A program made the translations under genes and the position numbers. Shown in pieces: positions 36,495 through 44,793 of a stretch of DNA of 64,000 nucleotides. The stretch is from Halotia wernerae (GTDB lineage Bacteria; Cyanobacteriota; Cyanobacteriia; Cyanobacteriales; Nostocaceae): contig JAYGHB010000013.1 of the NCBI GenBank assembly GCA_034931985.1, forward strand, positions 25,837-89,836, in the 5' to 3' direction. Below the pieces are notes generated by a model. The model had not been told where the DNA came from and did not search any database. It saw only the letters and a program-made list of their open reading frames with translations. How positions within the stretch are numbered: the first letter of the stretch is position 1; each line of letters opens with the position of its first letter.

Positions 36495-36519
36495 AATCCA
36501 AAATCTAAAATTTAAAATT
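36495..36519. repeat. Short heptamer repeat ATCCAAA / ATCTAAA / ATTTAAA
   Basis: Three imperfect heptanucleotide units directly before the start of the second exporter gene, of the STRR type common in Nostoc intergenic DNA. Confidence 0.5.
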
Positions 36520-36522
36520 GTT

Positions 36523-38316
36523 ATGAGAGGTACAAGCCCAGTTGTTGCACCCGATCAAAATGCGAGTCATCAACTTTCCACTCTGCGGCGCTTTTTACAA
36601 TACCTGCGACCCTACCGCAAAGAAATTCCTATTGCCCTGACATTAGTAGCAATCGGTGCGTCAACTCAAGCAATTGGGCCGTTCTTACTTGGCTGGTCAA
36701 TTGATCACCTGATTGCAAAAGGAAATTTGCAGGGTTTGCTACTGTTATTAGGACTACTAGGGCTAATCTACGGACTCGGTATTGTGGCAATCCGGAGTCA
36801 AATTCTGCGAGTTGGTTGGATTATGCAGCGGTTGCTGGCTCAATTGCGACAAGATATTTTTCTTAAAATCCAAAGTCTACCACTGAGCTTTTTTGACCGC
36901 AGTGAAGCTGGTGATTTAATGAGCCGCCTGCTGAATGATGTTAATACCGTTAATCAGGCCTTTGGACAAACGATCGCCCAAATGTTGGGTAATACTTTGA
37001 GTTTGGTTGGCATTGTGATTGCGATGCTGGCAATTAACCTGCAACTTGGGTTGTTGAGTAACCTAGTTGTGCCATTAATGATTTTAACTACAAGCTTATT
37101 TGCGCGTTGGGCAAGAGCCAGATTTCGCGTCACCCGCCAAACTATTGGGGAACTTTCCGCCAAGTTAGAAGAAGACATTGGCAGTGTGCGAGAAGCACAG
37201 GCATTTAATCGTGTACATCTCAACATCGCAGAGTTCGACGTTCTCAACGCTGCCAACCGTGATGCTAACGTCGAAGCAGTAGCAATTACCGCTGCTTTTT
37301 TGCCATCAATCGATTTTCTCAACACCCTAGCAACCGCAGCTGTACTAGCCTATGGTGGCTATCTCGCTGTTACAGGAGCAGCAACAGTTGGTGTGGTGAC
37401 ATCCTTTTTATTATACGTTCAACAGTTCTTCCGCCCCATCCAAATTCTTAGCCAGTTTTACACCCAAGCTCAATCCGCCTTTGCTGGATTAGAACGCATT
37501 TTTCTACTATTGGATGAACCGTCAGAACTTCAAGACGCACCCGATGCTACTGAAATGCCTCCTATTCAAGGTGAGGTGAAATTCGATAACGTTACCTTTG
37601 GCTATAACCCAAATCAACTAGTTCTTAAAGGAGTGGATTTACACGCCTATCCGGGACAAATGATTGCCTTAGTGGGGCCGACTGGATCGGGAAAAAGTAC
37701 AATTATTAACTTGATTTTGCGTTTCTACGATGTCTCTGGCGGTGCAGTCATAATTGATGGTGTTGATGTGCGGAGTGTGACTCAAGCTAGTTTGCGCCGT
37801 CAGATTGGCATTGTCTTACAAGATAATATTCTATTTAGCGGTACAGTTGCCGAAAATATTGCCTTTGGCTGTCCCCACGCCACCCAAGCCGATATTGAAG
37901 CGGCGGCGCAAATGGCAAACGTCCATGAGTTTGTAACCTCACTACCAGAGGGTTACGCAACTCAATTAGGTGAACGGGGTGCGCCCCTGAGTCAAGGACA
38001 GCGACAACTGATTAGTATTGCCCGCGCGGTATTGATCAACCCCCAAATTCTGATTCTCGATGAAGCAACTAGTAGCATTGATACTCGTACAGAAGCACTA
38101 GTACAAACTGCGATCGCCCGTTTACTCAAAAATCGTACTAGCTTTGTGATTGCCCACCGTCTCAGCACAGTTACCCAAGCCGATCAAGTGTTAGTGATTC
38201 AGCAAGGACAAATTATCGAACGAGGTACTCATGATGAACTGATTAATCAACAAGGTATTTACGCAAACCTCTATGCCTTACAGTTAGGCGCAGCATCTGC
38301 AACTTCAATAATTTAA
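36523..38316 (+). CDS. ABC exporter half-transporter, catalytic-site subunit
   Basis: A 597-residue protein with six helices and an ATPase domain. Walker A is GPTGSGKSTIINLI, Walker B is LILDEATSSIDTRTE with the catalytic Glu, and the switch His is in FVIAHRLSTV. The signature LSQGQRQL deviates from LSGGQ. Together with the preceding gene this gives one canonical and one degenerate ATP site, as in heterodimeric exporters: the degenerate site would pair the Asp of the partner with this LSQGQ. It is co-transcribed with that partner. Confidence 0.9.
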   Translation: MRGTSPVVAPDQNASHQLSTLRRFLQYLRPYRKEIPIALTLVAIGASTQAIGPFLLGWSIDHLIAKGNLQGLLLLLGLLGLIYGLGIVAIRSQILRVGWIMQRLLAQLRQDIFLKIQSLPLSFFDRSEAGDLMSRLLNDVNTVNQAFGQTIAQMLGNTLSLVGIVIAMLAINLQLGLLSNLVVPLMILTTSLFARWARARFRVTRQTIGELSAKLEEDIGSVREAQAFNRVHLNIAEFDVLNAANRDANVEAVAITAAFLPSIDFLNTLATAAVLAYGGYLAVTGAATVGVVTSFLLYVQQFFRPIQILSQFYTQAQSAFAGLERIFLLLDEPSELQDAPDATEMPPIQGEVKFDNVTFGYNPNQLVLKGVDLHAYPGQMIALVGPTGSGKSTIINLILRFYDVSGGAVIIDGVDVRSVTQASLRRQIGIVLQDNILFSGTVAENIAFGCPHATQADIEAAAQMANVHEFVTSLPEGYATQLGERGAPLSQGQRQLISIARAVLINPQILILDEATSSIDTRTEALVQTAIARLLKNRTSFVIAHRLSTVTQADQVLVIQQGQIIERGTHDELINQQGIYANLYALQLGAASATSII

Positions 38317-38445
38317 ATTTTATATATCTAGATATTCAAAAAATGCAAACCCAAACAGGCTTGTTGTAGACATTGCCTCCATGAGTGACTCAATTAACCA
38401 GATGAATGCCCACAATTATGCACTAGCACAACTCATGGGTCATCT

Positions 38446-38688
38446 TTAATTAACAGAAGATTCAGAATTAGGATTTTTTTCGATCGCCAAATCAACTAAT
38501 GCATCACCTCGGAAGCGAACCACGCTTGAGACTAAACAGCCACGATAATGCTCAGATGTGAACACTGAAAGTGTAATATTGGGCTGCTCAGTACTTGAGA
38601 TGCTTTTTACTTTGCAAACTTGCATCTTGTTATTACAGTAGGCAACGATGCGATCGCCAGCCTTGACATCTAATGCTTTAATTTTCAA
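38446..38688 (-). CDS. Conserved small hypothetical protein
   Basis: An 80-residue soluble protein starting at TTG. KALDVKAGDRIVAYCNNKMQ and VCKVKSISSTEQPNITL have the character of a small beta-barrel (SH3- or Hint-like) fold, and the tail LAIEKNPNSESSVN is polar. I do not recognise a named family. It is converging with the ABC exporter and transcribed away from the IF-3 gene. Confidence 0.6.
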   Translation of the reverse strand: MKIKALDVKAGDRIVAYCNNKMQVCKVKSISSTEQPNITLSVFTSEHYRGCLVSSVVRFRGDALVDLAIEKNPNSESSVN

Positions 38689-38885
38689 TTAACACTCAAC
38701 CTTATCAAGAAATTAGCTTAAGCAGAGGACAACTTTATTGCTACGTCTCACTTGCTAAATAGTTTACTATGCTTAGTTTAGAGTAACATAGAAATAAGGT
38801 ATTAAGTTACTGTCCCCAAGAATATCACTCATAGTTAGCATTGTGTTACGTTGGCATTACTTGCCAAGCAAAGTCTTGAAAAATT

Positions 38886-38902
38886 GAGAGGAAACCGTTA
38901 TC
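38886..38902 (+). promoter_or_regulatory. Shine-Dalgarno and non-canonical start of the IF-3 gene
   Basis: GAGAGGA at 38886-38892, seven bases of spacer, then ATC at 38900-38902 in frame with IF-3. The next in-frame candidates, ATT 38921 and TTG 38954, lack such a site. Confidence 0.6.
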
Positions 38903-39388
38903 GTAGTCCAAAAGCAACTGATTAACTCACAAATCAAGTCACCTCAAGTCTTCTTGATTGACCATGAAAATAACAATCGTGGTTTGATAGATACATACGA
39001 AGCTCTACAGATAGCACAAAGCGTAGAGCTTGACCTAGTTGTGGTCTCCCAAAGCAAAGACACTCCAGTCGCAAAGATTCTCAACTACGGCAAGCTTCAG
39101 TATCAAAAGAAAAAGCGTCAGGGACAGAGTGCTAGACCTGTAGTCAAAGAAGTTCGGCTTCGTCCAAACGTGGGTGCGGCTGATTACAACTTACGTATTG
39201 AGCAAGCGATTCAGTGGTTGAGTAAAGGCGACTCAGTGAAGTTTGCTATTCGTTTACGAGGCCGAGAACATCAATATCGCGAAAAAGCTGGAGAACTGCT
39301 AGAGCGAGTTGTAACTGATCTTAGTCAGGTAGGTAAAGTCCAGTCGCTTGATAAACGCTCACTAATTGCTCAAGTTATTCCTGCCTAG
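38900..39388 (+). CDS. infC: Divergent translation initiation factor IF-3, probable ATC start
   Basis: A 162-residue IF-3 paralogue if translation begins at ATC 38900. The frame is closed by a TGA at 38885 and contains no ATG or GTG upstream of the conserved region; the first conventional start, TTG 38954, would delete the family's N-terminal segment (QLINSQIKSPQVFLIDHENN). The ATC has GAGAGG seven to eight bases ahead. E. coli infC uses AUU for autoregulation. The C-terminal domain is recognisable (VKEVRLRPNVGAADYNLRIE, IRLRGREHQYREKAGELLER) but ends early at SLIAQVIPA. It binds the 30S subunit; this looks like a second, shorter IF-3 beside the standard one. Confidence 0.82.
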   Translation: MVVQKQLINSQIKSPQVFLIDHENNNRGLIDTYEALQIAQSVELDLVVVSQSKDTPVAKILNYGKLQYQKKKRQGQSARPVVKEVRLRPNVGAADYNLRIEQAIQWLSKGDSVKFAIRLRGREHQYREKAGELLERVVTDLSQVGKVQSLDKRSLIAQVIPA

Positions 39389-39472
39389 ATGAATTAATTA
39401 ATTTTCTAGGAATATTTTAGGCTATGTGCTGTAACACCGTATAAGCGACAGACACTAACATTTATTAAGAAT

Positions 39473-39566
39473 AATGGCACTAAGTCAAAGCAAAACCCTT
39501 GCCGAGGCAGGATGTAGAAGATGATATTTAGGGGATATCTCTTTTAAAGTAATGTTTAGTGCCATT
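39473..39566. repeat. 94-bp inverted-repeat element
   Basis: The 11-bp arms AATGGCACTAA and TTAGTGCCATT are perfectly inverted and enclose about 70 bp. It ends 14 bp before the ion-channel start and may affect its transcription. MITE or operator-like; no coding sequence. Confidence 0.55.
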
Positions 39567-39580
39567 CCCCTAGAAATATT

Positions 39581-40396
39581 ATGAGGAACCTTAACCTTTC
39601 GGAAAAACAAGCCTTAGAGCAAGAGTGCAACGAAATTTTGCAACAGCTTGAAGATTGGCTAGAAATTCCGATGTTAGTGCTGGCATTCACATGGCTAGCA
39701 CTATTTATTATTGAACTGATTTGGACACTAAATCCTTTGCTCGAAATCGTTAGTATAACGATTTGGATTGTATTTATCATAGATTTTGGAGTTAAATTCG
39801 CTCTTACTCCTCGTAAGCTTTCTTATCTCAAAAATAACTGGCTGACTGCTTTTTCGCTGGTGCTTCCTGCTTTGCGGATCTTTCGGGTTGTTCGCTTGGT
39901 GCGTTCACTTGCATCAATCAGGGCTATTCGAGGATTAAGACTACTGCGAGTAATGACTCGTACTAACCGTTCTATGCGGGCTTTAGCTGCGAGTGTTAGC
40001 CGTCGTGGTTTTGCTTATGTACTGACGCTGACAGCAATTGTGACTTTGGTAGGAGCCGCTGGGATGTATGCGTTTGAAAGTGAGACTCCCGATGGTTCTG
40101 GTTTGAATAACTACGGCACAGCTTTGTGGTGGACAGCAATGCTAATGACGACTATGGGTTCTGAATATTCGCCCAAAACGCCTGAAGGTAGAGTACTTTG
40201 CTTGATTCTTGCAGTGTATGCGTTTGCTGTATTTGGCTATGTGACAGCGACAATTGCAACATTTTTTATTGGTCGTGATGCAGATGATGAAGAAGCAGAA
40301 TTAGCAAGTGCAAAATCTATTGCAGCGCTTTATAGTGAGATTGCATCATTAAAATCTGATATTCAGGCTTTATTGCATCAGGGCAAATCAACTTAA
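39581..40396 (+). CDS. Voltage-gated ion channel (six-helix, unusual selectivity filter)
   Basis: A 271-residue membrane protein of the ion-transport family. S1 and S2 lie near residues 31-49 and 56-74. S4 carries Arg99, 102, 105, 108, 114, 117, 120 and 123, an unusually regular spacing of three. S5 is near 143-165, the pore loop near 180-196 and S6 near 205-230. The filter region reads TTMGSEYSPKT instead of the potassium TVGYGD, so ion selectivity is open, although relatives with GSDY filters are annotated as potassium channels. It ends with an acidic segment and a short coiled coil. Confidence 0.82.
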   Translation: MRNLNLSEKQALEQECNEILQQLEDWLEIPMLVLAFTWLALFIIELIWTLNPLLEIVSITIWIVFIIDFGVKFALTPRKLSYLKNNWLTAFSLVLPALRIFRVVRLVRSLASIRAIRGLRLLRVMTRTNRSMRALAASVSRRGFAYVLTLTAIVTLVGAAGMYAFESETPDGSGLNNYGTALWWTAMLMTTMGSEYSPKTPEGRVLCLILAVYAFAVFGYVTATIATFFIGRDADDEEAELASAKSIAALYSEIASLKSDIQALLHQGKST

Positions 40397-40473
40397 CTGC
40401 TGATTAACTGCTGATTTTGCGGTTTCCATTAATGTAAGTTGAAGAAATAGTCAAGTGTCCTTGGTTTAAGTTC

Positions 40474-40497
40474 TTTCCCTGTTCCCTGTTCCCCTGT
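40474..40497. repeat. Heptamer repeat GTTCCCT
   Basis: Two to three units of the reverse complement of the AGGGAAC heptamer seen at 34294-34320, lying between two convergent genes. Confidence 0.5.
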
Positions 40498-40517
40498 CTC
40501 TGCGAGTGATTCAGGAA

Positions 40518-41198
40518 TCAAATCAGATTGCTATATTCAATCCGCACTTGTTTCACATCAGTTTGTTCAGACTCTAAAAGCAGAATATGCTCTACTTGGT
40601 ATAATCCCAATTTTTCAAACTGTGCTAGTTCAGAGTTTGATAATGGCCATGGGGGACCGGAGGGTTCGGCTTCTGTCTCTCGAATCCGAGTAATCACTAA
40701 TAGTATGCCACTGGGAGCAACAACAGAGACCACAGAGGAAATAACTGAAGAACGCACACTCAAGGGCAAAGATTGAATATTGCGACATTCAAAAACAAAG
40801 TCAAAGGCAAGATGCCATTGTGAGGGAATTGCCAACAAATCTGCAATTACATAGTTCACAGTCGAATCGGGAAATCGCTGTTGACACCAAGCGATCGCTG
40901 TGGGAGATATATCAAAGGCAGTCACTTCAAATCCTAGCTTTGCTAAAGCTTCTGCATCATCTCCTAAGCCACAACCAATTATCAGCGCCTTTTGACCTTG
41001 AGCAAATGGTTTATGAGTACTCAACCAATCTTGCAGATAAGGGTGAGGAGCTAACTTTGCCCAAGGTATTTGTGCTGTATCACCGTTAGCTGAGGCATAT
41101 AAAACTTCAAACCATGCCGATGGTTCTGATTTTTGTATAGCTTCTGTAGCTAACTGTTGAACATAAAGCCGTAAATGTTCAGGTTTTTGTTCAAACAT
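40518..41198 (-). CDS. Class I SAM-dependent methyltransferase
   Basis: A 226-residue protein from the ATG; an in-frame TTG nine bases upstream is less likely. Motif I is ALIIGCGLGDDAEALAKLGF, motif II FEVTAFDISPTAIAWCQQRF, and motif III/IV FDFVFECRNIQSLP. The order is that of thiopurine methyltransferase-like enzymes, which transfer methyl to sulfur or metalloid substrates. It follows the HpnI-like gene by 11 bp on the same strand, which implies an operon; whether it acts on the same lipid is not known. Confidence 0.85.
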   Translation of the reverse strand: MFEQKPEHLRLYVQQLATEAIQKSEPSAWFEVLYASANGDTAQIPWAKLAPHPYLQDWLSTHKPFAQGQKALIIGCGLGDDAEALAKLGFEVTAFDISPTAIAWCQQRFPDSTVNYVIADLLAIPSQWHLAFDFVFECRNIQSLPLSVRSSVISSVVSVVAPSGILLVITRIRETEAEPSGPPWPLSNSELAQFEKLGLYQVEHILLLESEQTDVKQVRIEYSNLI

Positions 41199-41209
41199 AA
41201 AATTCAATA

Positions 41210-42442
41210 TTATAGGATTCCTATTAGAAACTGTATAAATTTTTGAACAACAGTGGAAGTAATACTTTTTATTTTACTTTTACTCCTGGAGTTTGCTATT
41301 GAATTTGTGATCGCCACCAACTTACCCCCTTTAGTCAACTTCAGCCGTTGTCCCCGCCACTCAATGGTTCCGTCTACAAAGCCATAGCACCAAATGGCAA
41401 ATTGAATTAAATCACTGATAGGGATGACCCACAAAAATTTTTGGGATACTTGGTCGCGGAGAACTTTGATTGCGACTACCCAACCCATTATCAATCGCAT
41501 GATCCAAGTAATAATTAACCCACTCCATCCTAATATTGAACCTCCTGTAGACATCAATAGCAGCAAGCTGGTAACTGTACCATAGGTAAAAAGTAGTGCC
41601 AAGTAACCCCAAGGGCGAGAAACGCGAATACAACGCGCCCAACGAATTTGACGCTGGATGGCATCAGTCAGGCTGCTGGTAGCTAAAATATGTTTAACTA
41701 CATAGTCAGATAGCACAACTTTGTAACCTGCTTGGGCTGGTAAGTAGCCGAGCATGAAGTCATCTGCTAAATAATCAGCTATTGCCTCAAATTCACCGAT
41801 CTTTTCTAGTACTTGTTTGCGAATTACAATCGTGGAACCGAAAGCAAATTTTATCCCTTCTAGATGATTGCTGACTAAAACACCTGCATGAAAGTCAGTC
41901 GCAGTCTTGATTGCTTCTAAGGTTGCTACCCATCCTGGGGCTGAAGAACGATACAAACATGTTACAACTCCAACTTTGTCATCTTGCAGAGGTTGGATTA
42001 CTCTGAGTAGATAATCTTTTTCAACTTGGATATCACTATCAGCTATCACTAAAATTTCATGTTTAGCGATACTTACAGCATTGGATAAATTACTTACTTT
42101 TAAGTTGGCTCCAATGATGCGATCGCTCACTACTAAGTTAAGATCTAAATGGGGAAACCCTCGGATAATTTGCTGTACAACTTCTATGCTGGGGTCTTGG
42201 CGATCGCGCACAGCAAAAATAACTTGGTACTCTAGATAATCTTGCTGGCAAAATGAGGCGAGGTTTGTATAAGCATCCCTATCTAGTCCGCAAATCGGCT
42301 TGAGAATGCTAACAGGCGGATGGAACTTCGGATTGAAAAGACGGGGACGATTCAAGAAAGCGATCGCGGCATAAATCCCGTAGCAGTAAAATAAGACAGC
42401 CGCTAGGCAGAGTATGGACAAAAATACATTAATAATTGCCAT
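41210..42442 (-). CDS. hpnI: HpnI-like glycosyltransferase (ceramide glucosyltransferase family)
   Basis: A 410-residue membrane-bound GT2/GT21 enzyme. An N-terminal helix (VFLSILCLAAVLFYCYGIYA) is followed by PPVSILKPICGLDRDAYTNL. The catalytic motifs are ADSDIQVEKDYL (DxD), ADDFMLGYLPAQAGYKVVLS (D3) and RQIRWARCIRVSRP (the (Q/R)xxRW acceptor motif). C-terminal helices anchor it. HpnI proteins transfer N-acetylglucosamine to bacteriohopanetetrol in hopanoid synthesis. No other hopanoid gene is seen here, so the acceptor could also be another lipid. Confidence 0.82.
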   Translation of the reverse strand: MAIINVFLSILCLAAVLFYCYGIYAAIAFLNRPRLFNPKFHPPVSILKPICGLDRDAYTNLASFCQQDYLEYQVIFAVRDRQDPSIEVVQQIIRGFPHLDLNLVVSDRIIGANLKVSNLSNAVSIAKHEILVIADSDIQVEKDYLLRVIQPLQDDKVGVVTCLYRSSAPGWVATLEAIKTATDFHAGVLVSNHLEGIKFAFGSTIVIRKQVLEKIGEFEAIADYLADDFMLGYLPAQAGYKVVLSDYVVKHILATSSLTDAIQRQIRWARCIRVSRPWGYLALLFTYGTVTSLLLLMSTGGSILGWSGLIITWIMRLIMGWVVAIKVLRDQVSQKFLWVIPISDLIQFAIWCYGFVDGTIEWRGQRLKLTKGGKLVAITNSIANSRSKSKIKSITSTVVQKFIQFLIGIL

Positions 42443-42706
42443 CTGAGAGTTTTAAGTAAATCTTTTACCCTATATTTTCGATGGACTAATCATTGTTTAT
42501 CTTGTTCCCATGCTATACCATCAAAAAGTATTGCTAAACTATTTCTTTGGTCAAGTTAAAACTTGTTAAGAATAGCCAGGAAAAAGTATTATTGAATATA
42601 CACCAAAAAAAAAGTACACTTTTGGAGATTTAAGTATATAGCAACTTAGTTCATTTATCAAAATATACTTTTATTTAAAAATGCCATAAATTGCCAGTTA
42701 TTCATT

Positions 42707-44359
42707 ATGAGTCTAATTTATTTTCTCCTACGTTCTTCTTGGGCGATGGTGGCGATCGCGATCATCACTGGCTTCTTGAGTGGCGGTAGTAGTGCGGGAC
42801 TAATCGCTTTAATCAGCAGCGCGGCAACTCGCAGTAACACTTCACCCTTGACATCTATAGCTTGGGCTTTTTTAGGGTTAGTAATTATTGCACTTATTAC
42901 TAGCATTATTTCACAAGTAATGCTGGTTCACCTATCTCAGAATGCTATTTTGCAATTACGGATGGGCTTGAGTCGCCAAATACTTGCTTCTGAGTTAAGT
43001 CATTTAGAACAACTAGGAAATTCCCGACTATTAGCCACACTCACCGAAGATGTACAAGCAGTAGCGAATGCTGTGTATGTGATTCCTTTTCTTTGTATTG
43101 ATCTGGCAATGGTCTTGGGTTGTTTGGTATATATAACCTGGCTATCTTGGTTAGTCCTGCTGATACTTTGCTGTTTAATAGTGATAGGAATAGGCAGTTG
43201 TCAGTGGCTATTGAATAGAGGTGGAAAACTGCTTGCCCTGGCTCGTGATGATCAAGATTTACTGTTTAAACATTTTCGTACTATCACAGAAGGAGTCAAA
43301 GAACTCAAGCTCAACTATCAACGCCGTCAAGATTTTTTATCAAAAAACCTGCAATCAACAGCTCTCAGGTTCCGTCGTCACAATGTTGACGGTCTAACTT
43401 TATTTGCTACAACTACTAGCTGGGGGAAATTGCTGTTTTTTTTCGCGATTGGTTTTTTATTGTTCGCACTGCCAAAATTACTTACTATCAGTTCTGCAAC
43501 TCTTTCAGGCTACATCTTGACTTTTACTTACTTAATGTTGCCGATGGATAACATCGTCAGTAATCTGCCTCAAATTAGTAAGGCCAACGTAGCGTTGCAA
43601 AAAATAGAATCGCTGGGTTTATCTCTAGCTAGTCGATCTGAATTATCGACTGTGCCACCTGCTTTTAACTCTGCTTGGCACAGCTTACAATTAAAGAGTG
43701 TTACCCACACTTACTACACAGACCAAGAAGAAAACAGCTTTATTCTTGGGCCAATTGATTTGACAGTTTATCCTCAAGAACTAGTATTCATCGTTGGTGG
43801 TAACGGCAGTGGTAAATCTACCCTAGCTAAACTGATTACTGGTCTCTACATCCCTGAAAATGGCGAAATATTATTAGATGGAAAGTTAATTAATGAACAA
43901 AACCGAGAATGGTATCGTCAGCATTTTTCGGTGGTATTTTCCGACTTCTATTTATTTAGGGAACTTGTAAACCCAGAGAATACCAACTTGGATATGCAAG
44001 CGCAATATTATTTGCACCAACTCCAGCTAGACCATAAAGTCAAAGTTGAAAATGGTAAACTTTCTACTACTGCTCTTTCTCAAGGACAACGTAAACGCTT
44101 GGCGTTGCTCACAGCTTATTTAGAAGACCGACCAATTTATCTATTTGATGAGTGGGCAGCCGACCAAGACCCAGTATTCAAGAAAATATTCTACACTCAA
44201 CTGTTGCCAGAATTGAAGAATCGGGGCAAAACAGTACTAGCAATCAGCCACGACGATCGCTATTTTCATCTAGCAGACCGGATAGTTAAACTAGACTACG
44301 GCAAAATAGACTCTAGCAGCAGTACAGCAGTTCAACCCACCCCAACAACAAGGAATTGA
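42707..44359 (+). CDS. Cyclic peptide export ABC transporter (SyrD/PvdE-like)
   Basis: A 550-residue fused permease-ATPase with six helices. Walker A is VGGNGSGKSTLAKLI, the signature TALSQGQRKRLALL, and Walker B PIYLFDEWAADQDP. The DEWAADQDP variant and LFRELVNPENTN-type loop are characteristic of the cyclic peptide/siderophore exporters (SyrD, PvdE). No peptide synthetase or RiPP gene is near, so its cargo is unknown. Its stop overlaps the alternate start of the DUF2237 gene by a few bases, which implies translational coupling. Confidence 0.87.
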   Translation: MSLIYFLLRSSWAMVAIAIITGFLSGGSSAGLIALISSAATRSNTSPLTSIAWAFLGLVIIALITSIISQVMLVHLSQNAILQLRMGLSRQILASELSHLEQLGNSRLLATLTEDVQAVANAVYVIPFLCIDLAMVLGCLVYITWLSWLVLLILCCLIVIGIGSCQWLLNRGGKLLALARDDQDLLFKHFRTITEGVKELKLNYQRRQDFLSKNLQSTALRFRRHNVDGLTLFATTTSWGKLLFFFAIGFLLFALPKLLTISSATLSGYILTFTYLMLPMDNIVSNLPQISKANVALQKIESLGLSLASRSELSTVPPAFNSAWHSLQLKSVTHTYYTDQEENSFILGPIDLTVYPQELVFIVGGNGSGKSTLAKLITGLYIPENGEILLDGKLINEQNREWYRQHFSVVFSDFYLFRELVNPENTNLDMQAQYYLHQLQLDHKVKVENGKLSTTALSQGQRKRLALLTAYLEDRPIYLFDEWAADQDPVFKKIFYTQLLPELKNRGKTVLAISHDDRYFHLADRIVKLDYGKIDSSSSTAVQPTPTTRN

Positions 44360-44361
44360 AG

Positions 44362-44733
44362 ATGGCAGATGCTAAAAACGTCCTAGGCACAAATCTGGAA
44401 ATTTGCTGCACTTCTCCCACAACTGGATATTACCGCGACGGATTTTGTAATACAGGTGGTCAAGATTTTGGGATGCACGTTGTTTGTGCCCAGTTGACAG
44501 CAGAATTTCTGGAGTTTACCAAATTGCAGGGAAACGACCTCAGCACACCAGTGCCGCAATTTAATTTTCCAGGATTGCAAGCAGGCGATCGCTGGTGTTT
44601 GTGTGCGGCTCGTTGGCAAGAAGCCCTTGATGCTGGCGTGGCTCCACCCGTCGTTTTATCAGCCACCCATGCTAGAGCCTTGGAAGTCTGTAATCTGAAA
44701 GATTTGCAGCAACATGCCCTAAGTTCCTCATAG
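44362..44733 (+). CDS. DUF2237 family protein
   Basis: A 123-residue soluble protein from the ATG, with AGGAA eight bases ahead within the end of the preceding gene. VLGTNLEICCTSPTTGYYRD, GGQDFGMHVVCAQLTAEFLE and GDRWCLCAARWQEALDAGVA match DUF2237. Many conserved Cys and His residues suggest metal binding; the biochemical role is unknown. Overlap with the exporter gene may be genomic convenience rather than a common function. Confidence 0.87.
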   Translation: MADAKNVLGTNLEICCTSPTTGYYRDGFCNTGGQDFGMHVVCAQLTAEFLEFTKLQGNDLSTPVPQFNFPGLQAGDRWCLCAARWQEALDAGVAPPVVLSATHARALEVCNLKDLQQHALSSS

Positions 44734-44793
44734 ACATTGCTGAATAATAGGAAGATATCTGTAATACCCGTGTTTATAATGATTATCCAGTAT

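Noticed and set aside
38381..38448. 22-codon ORF after the ABC exporter
   Set aside because: Too short, no ribosome site, and it ends inside the stop of the neighbouring gene; could be a relic but nothing supports it.
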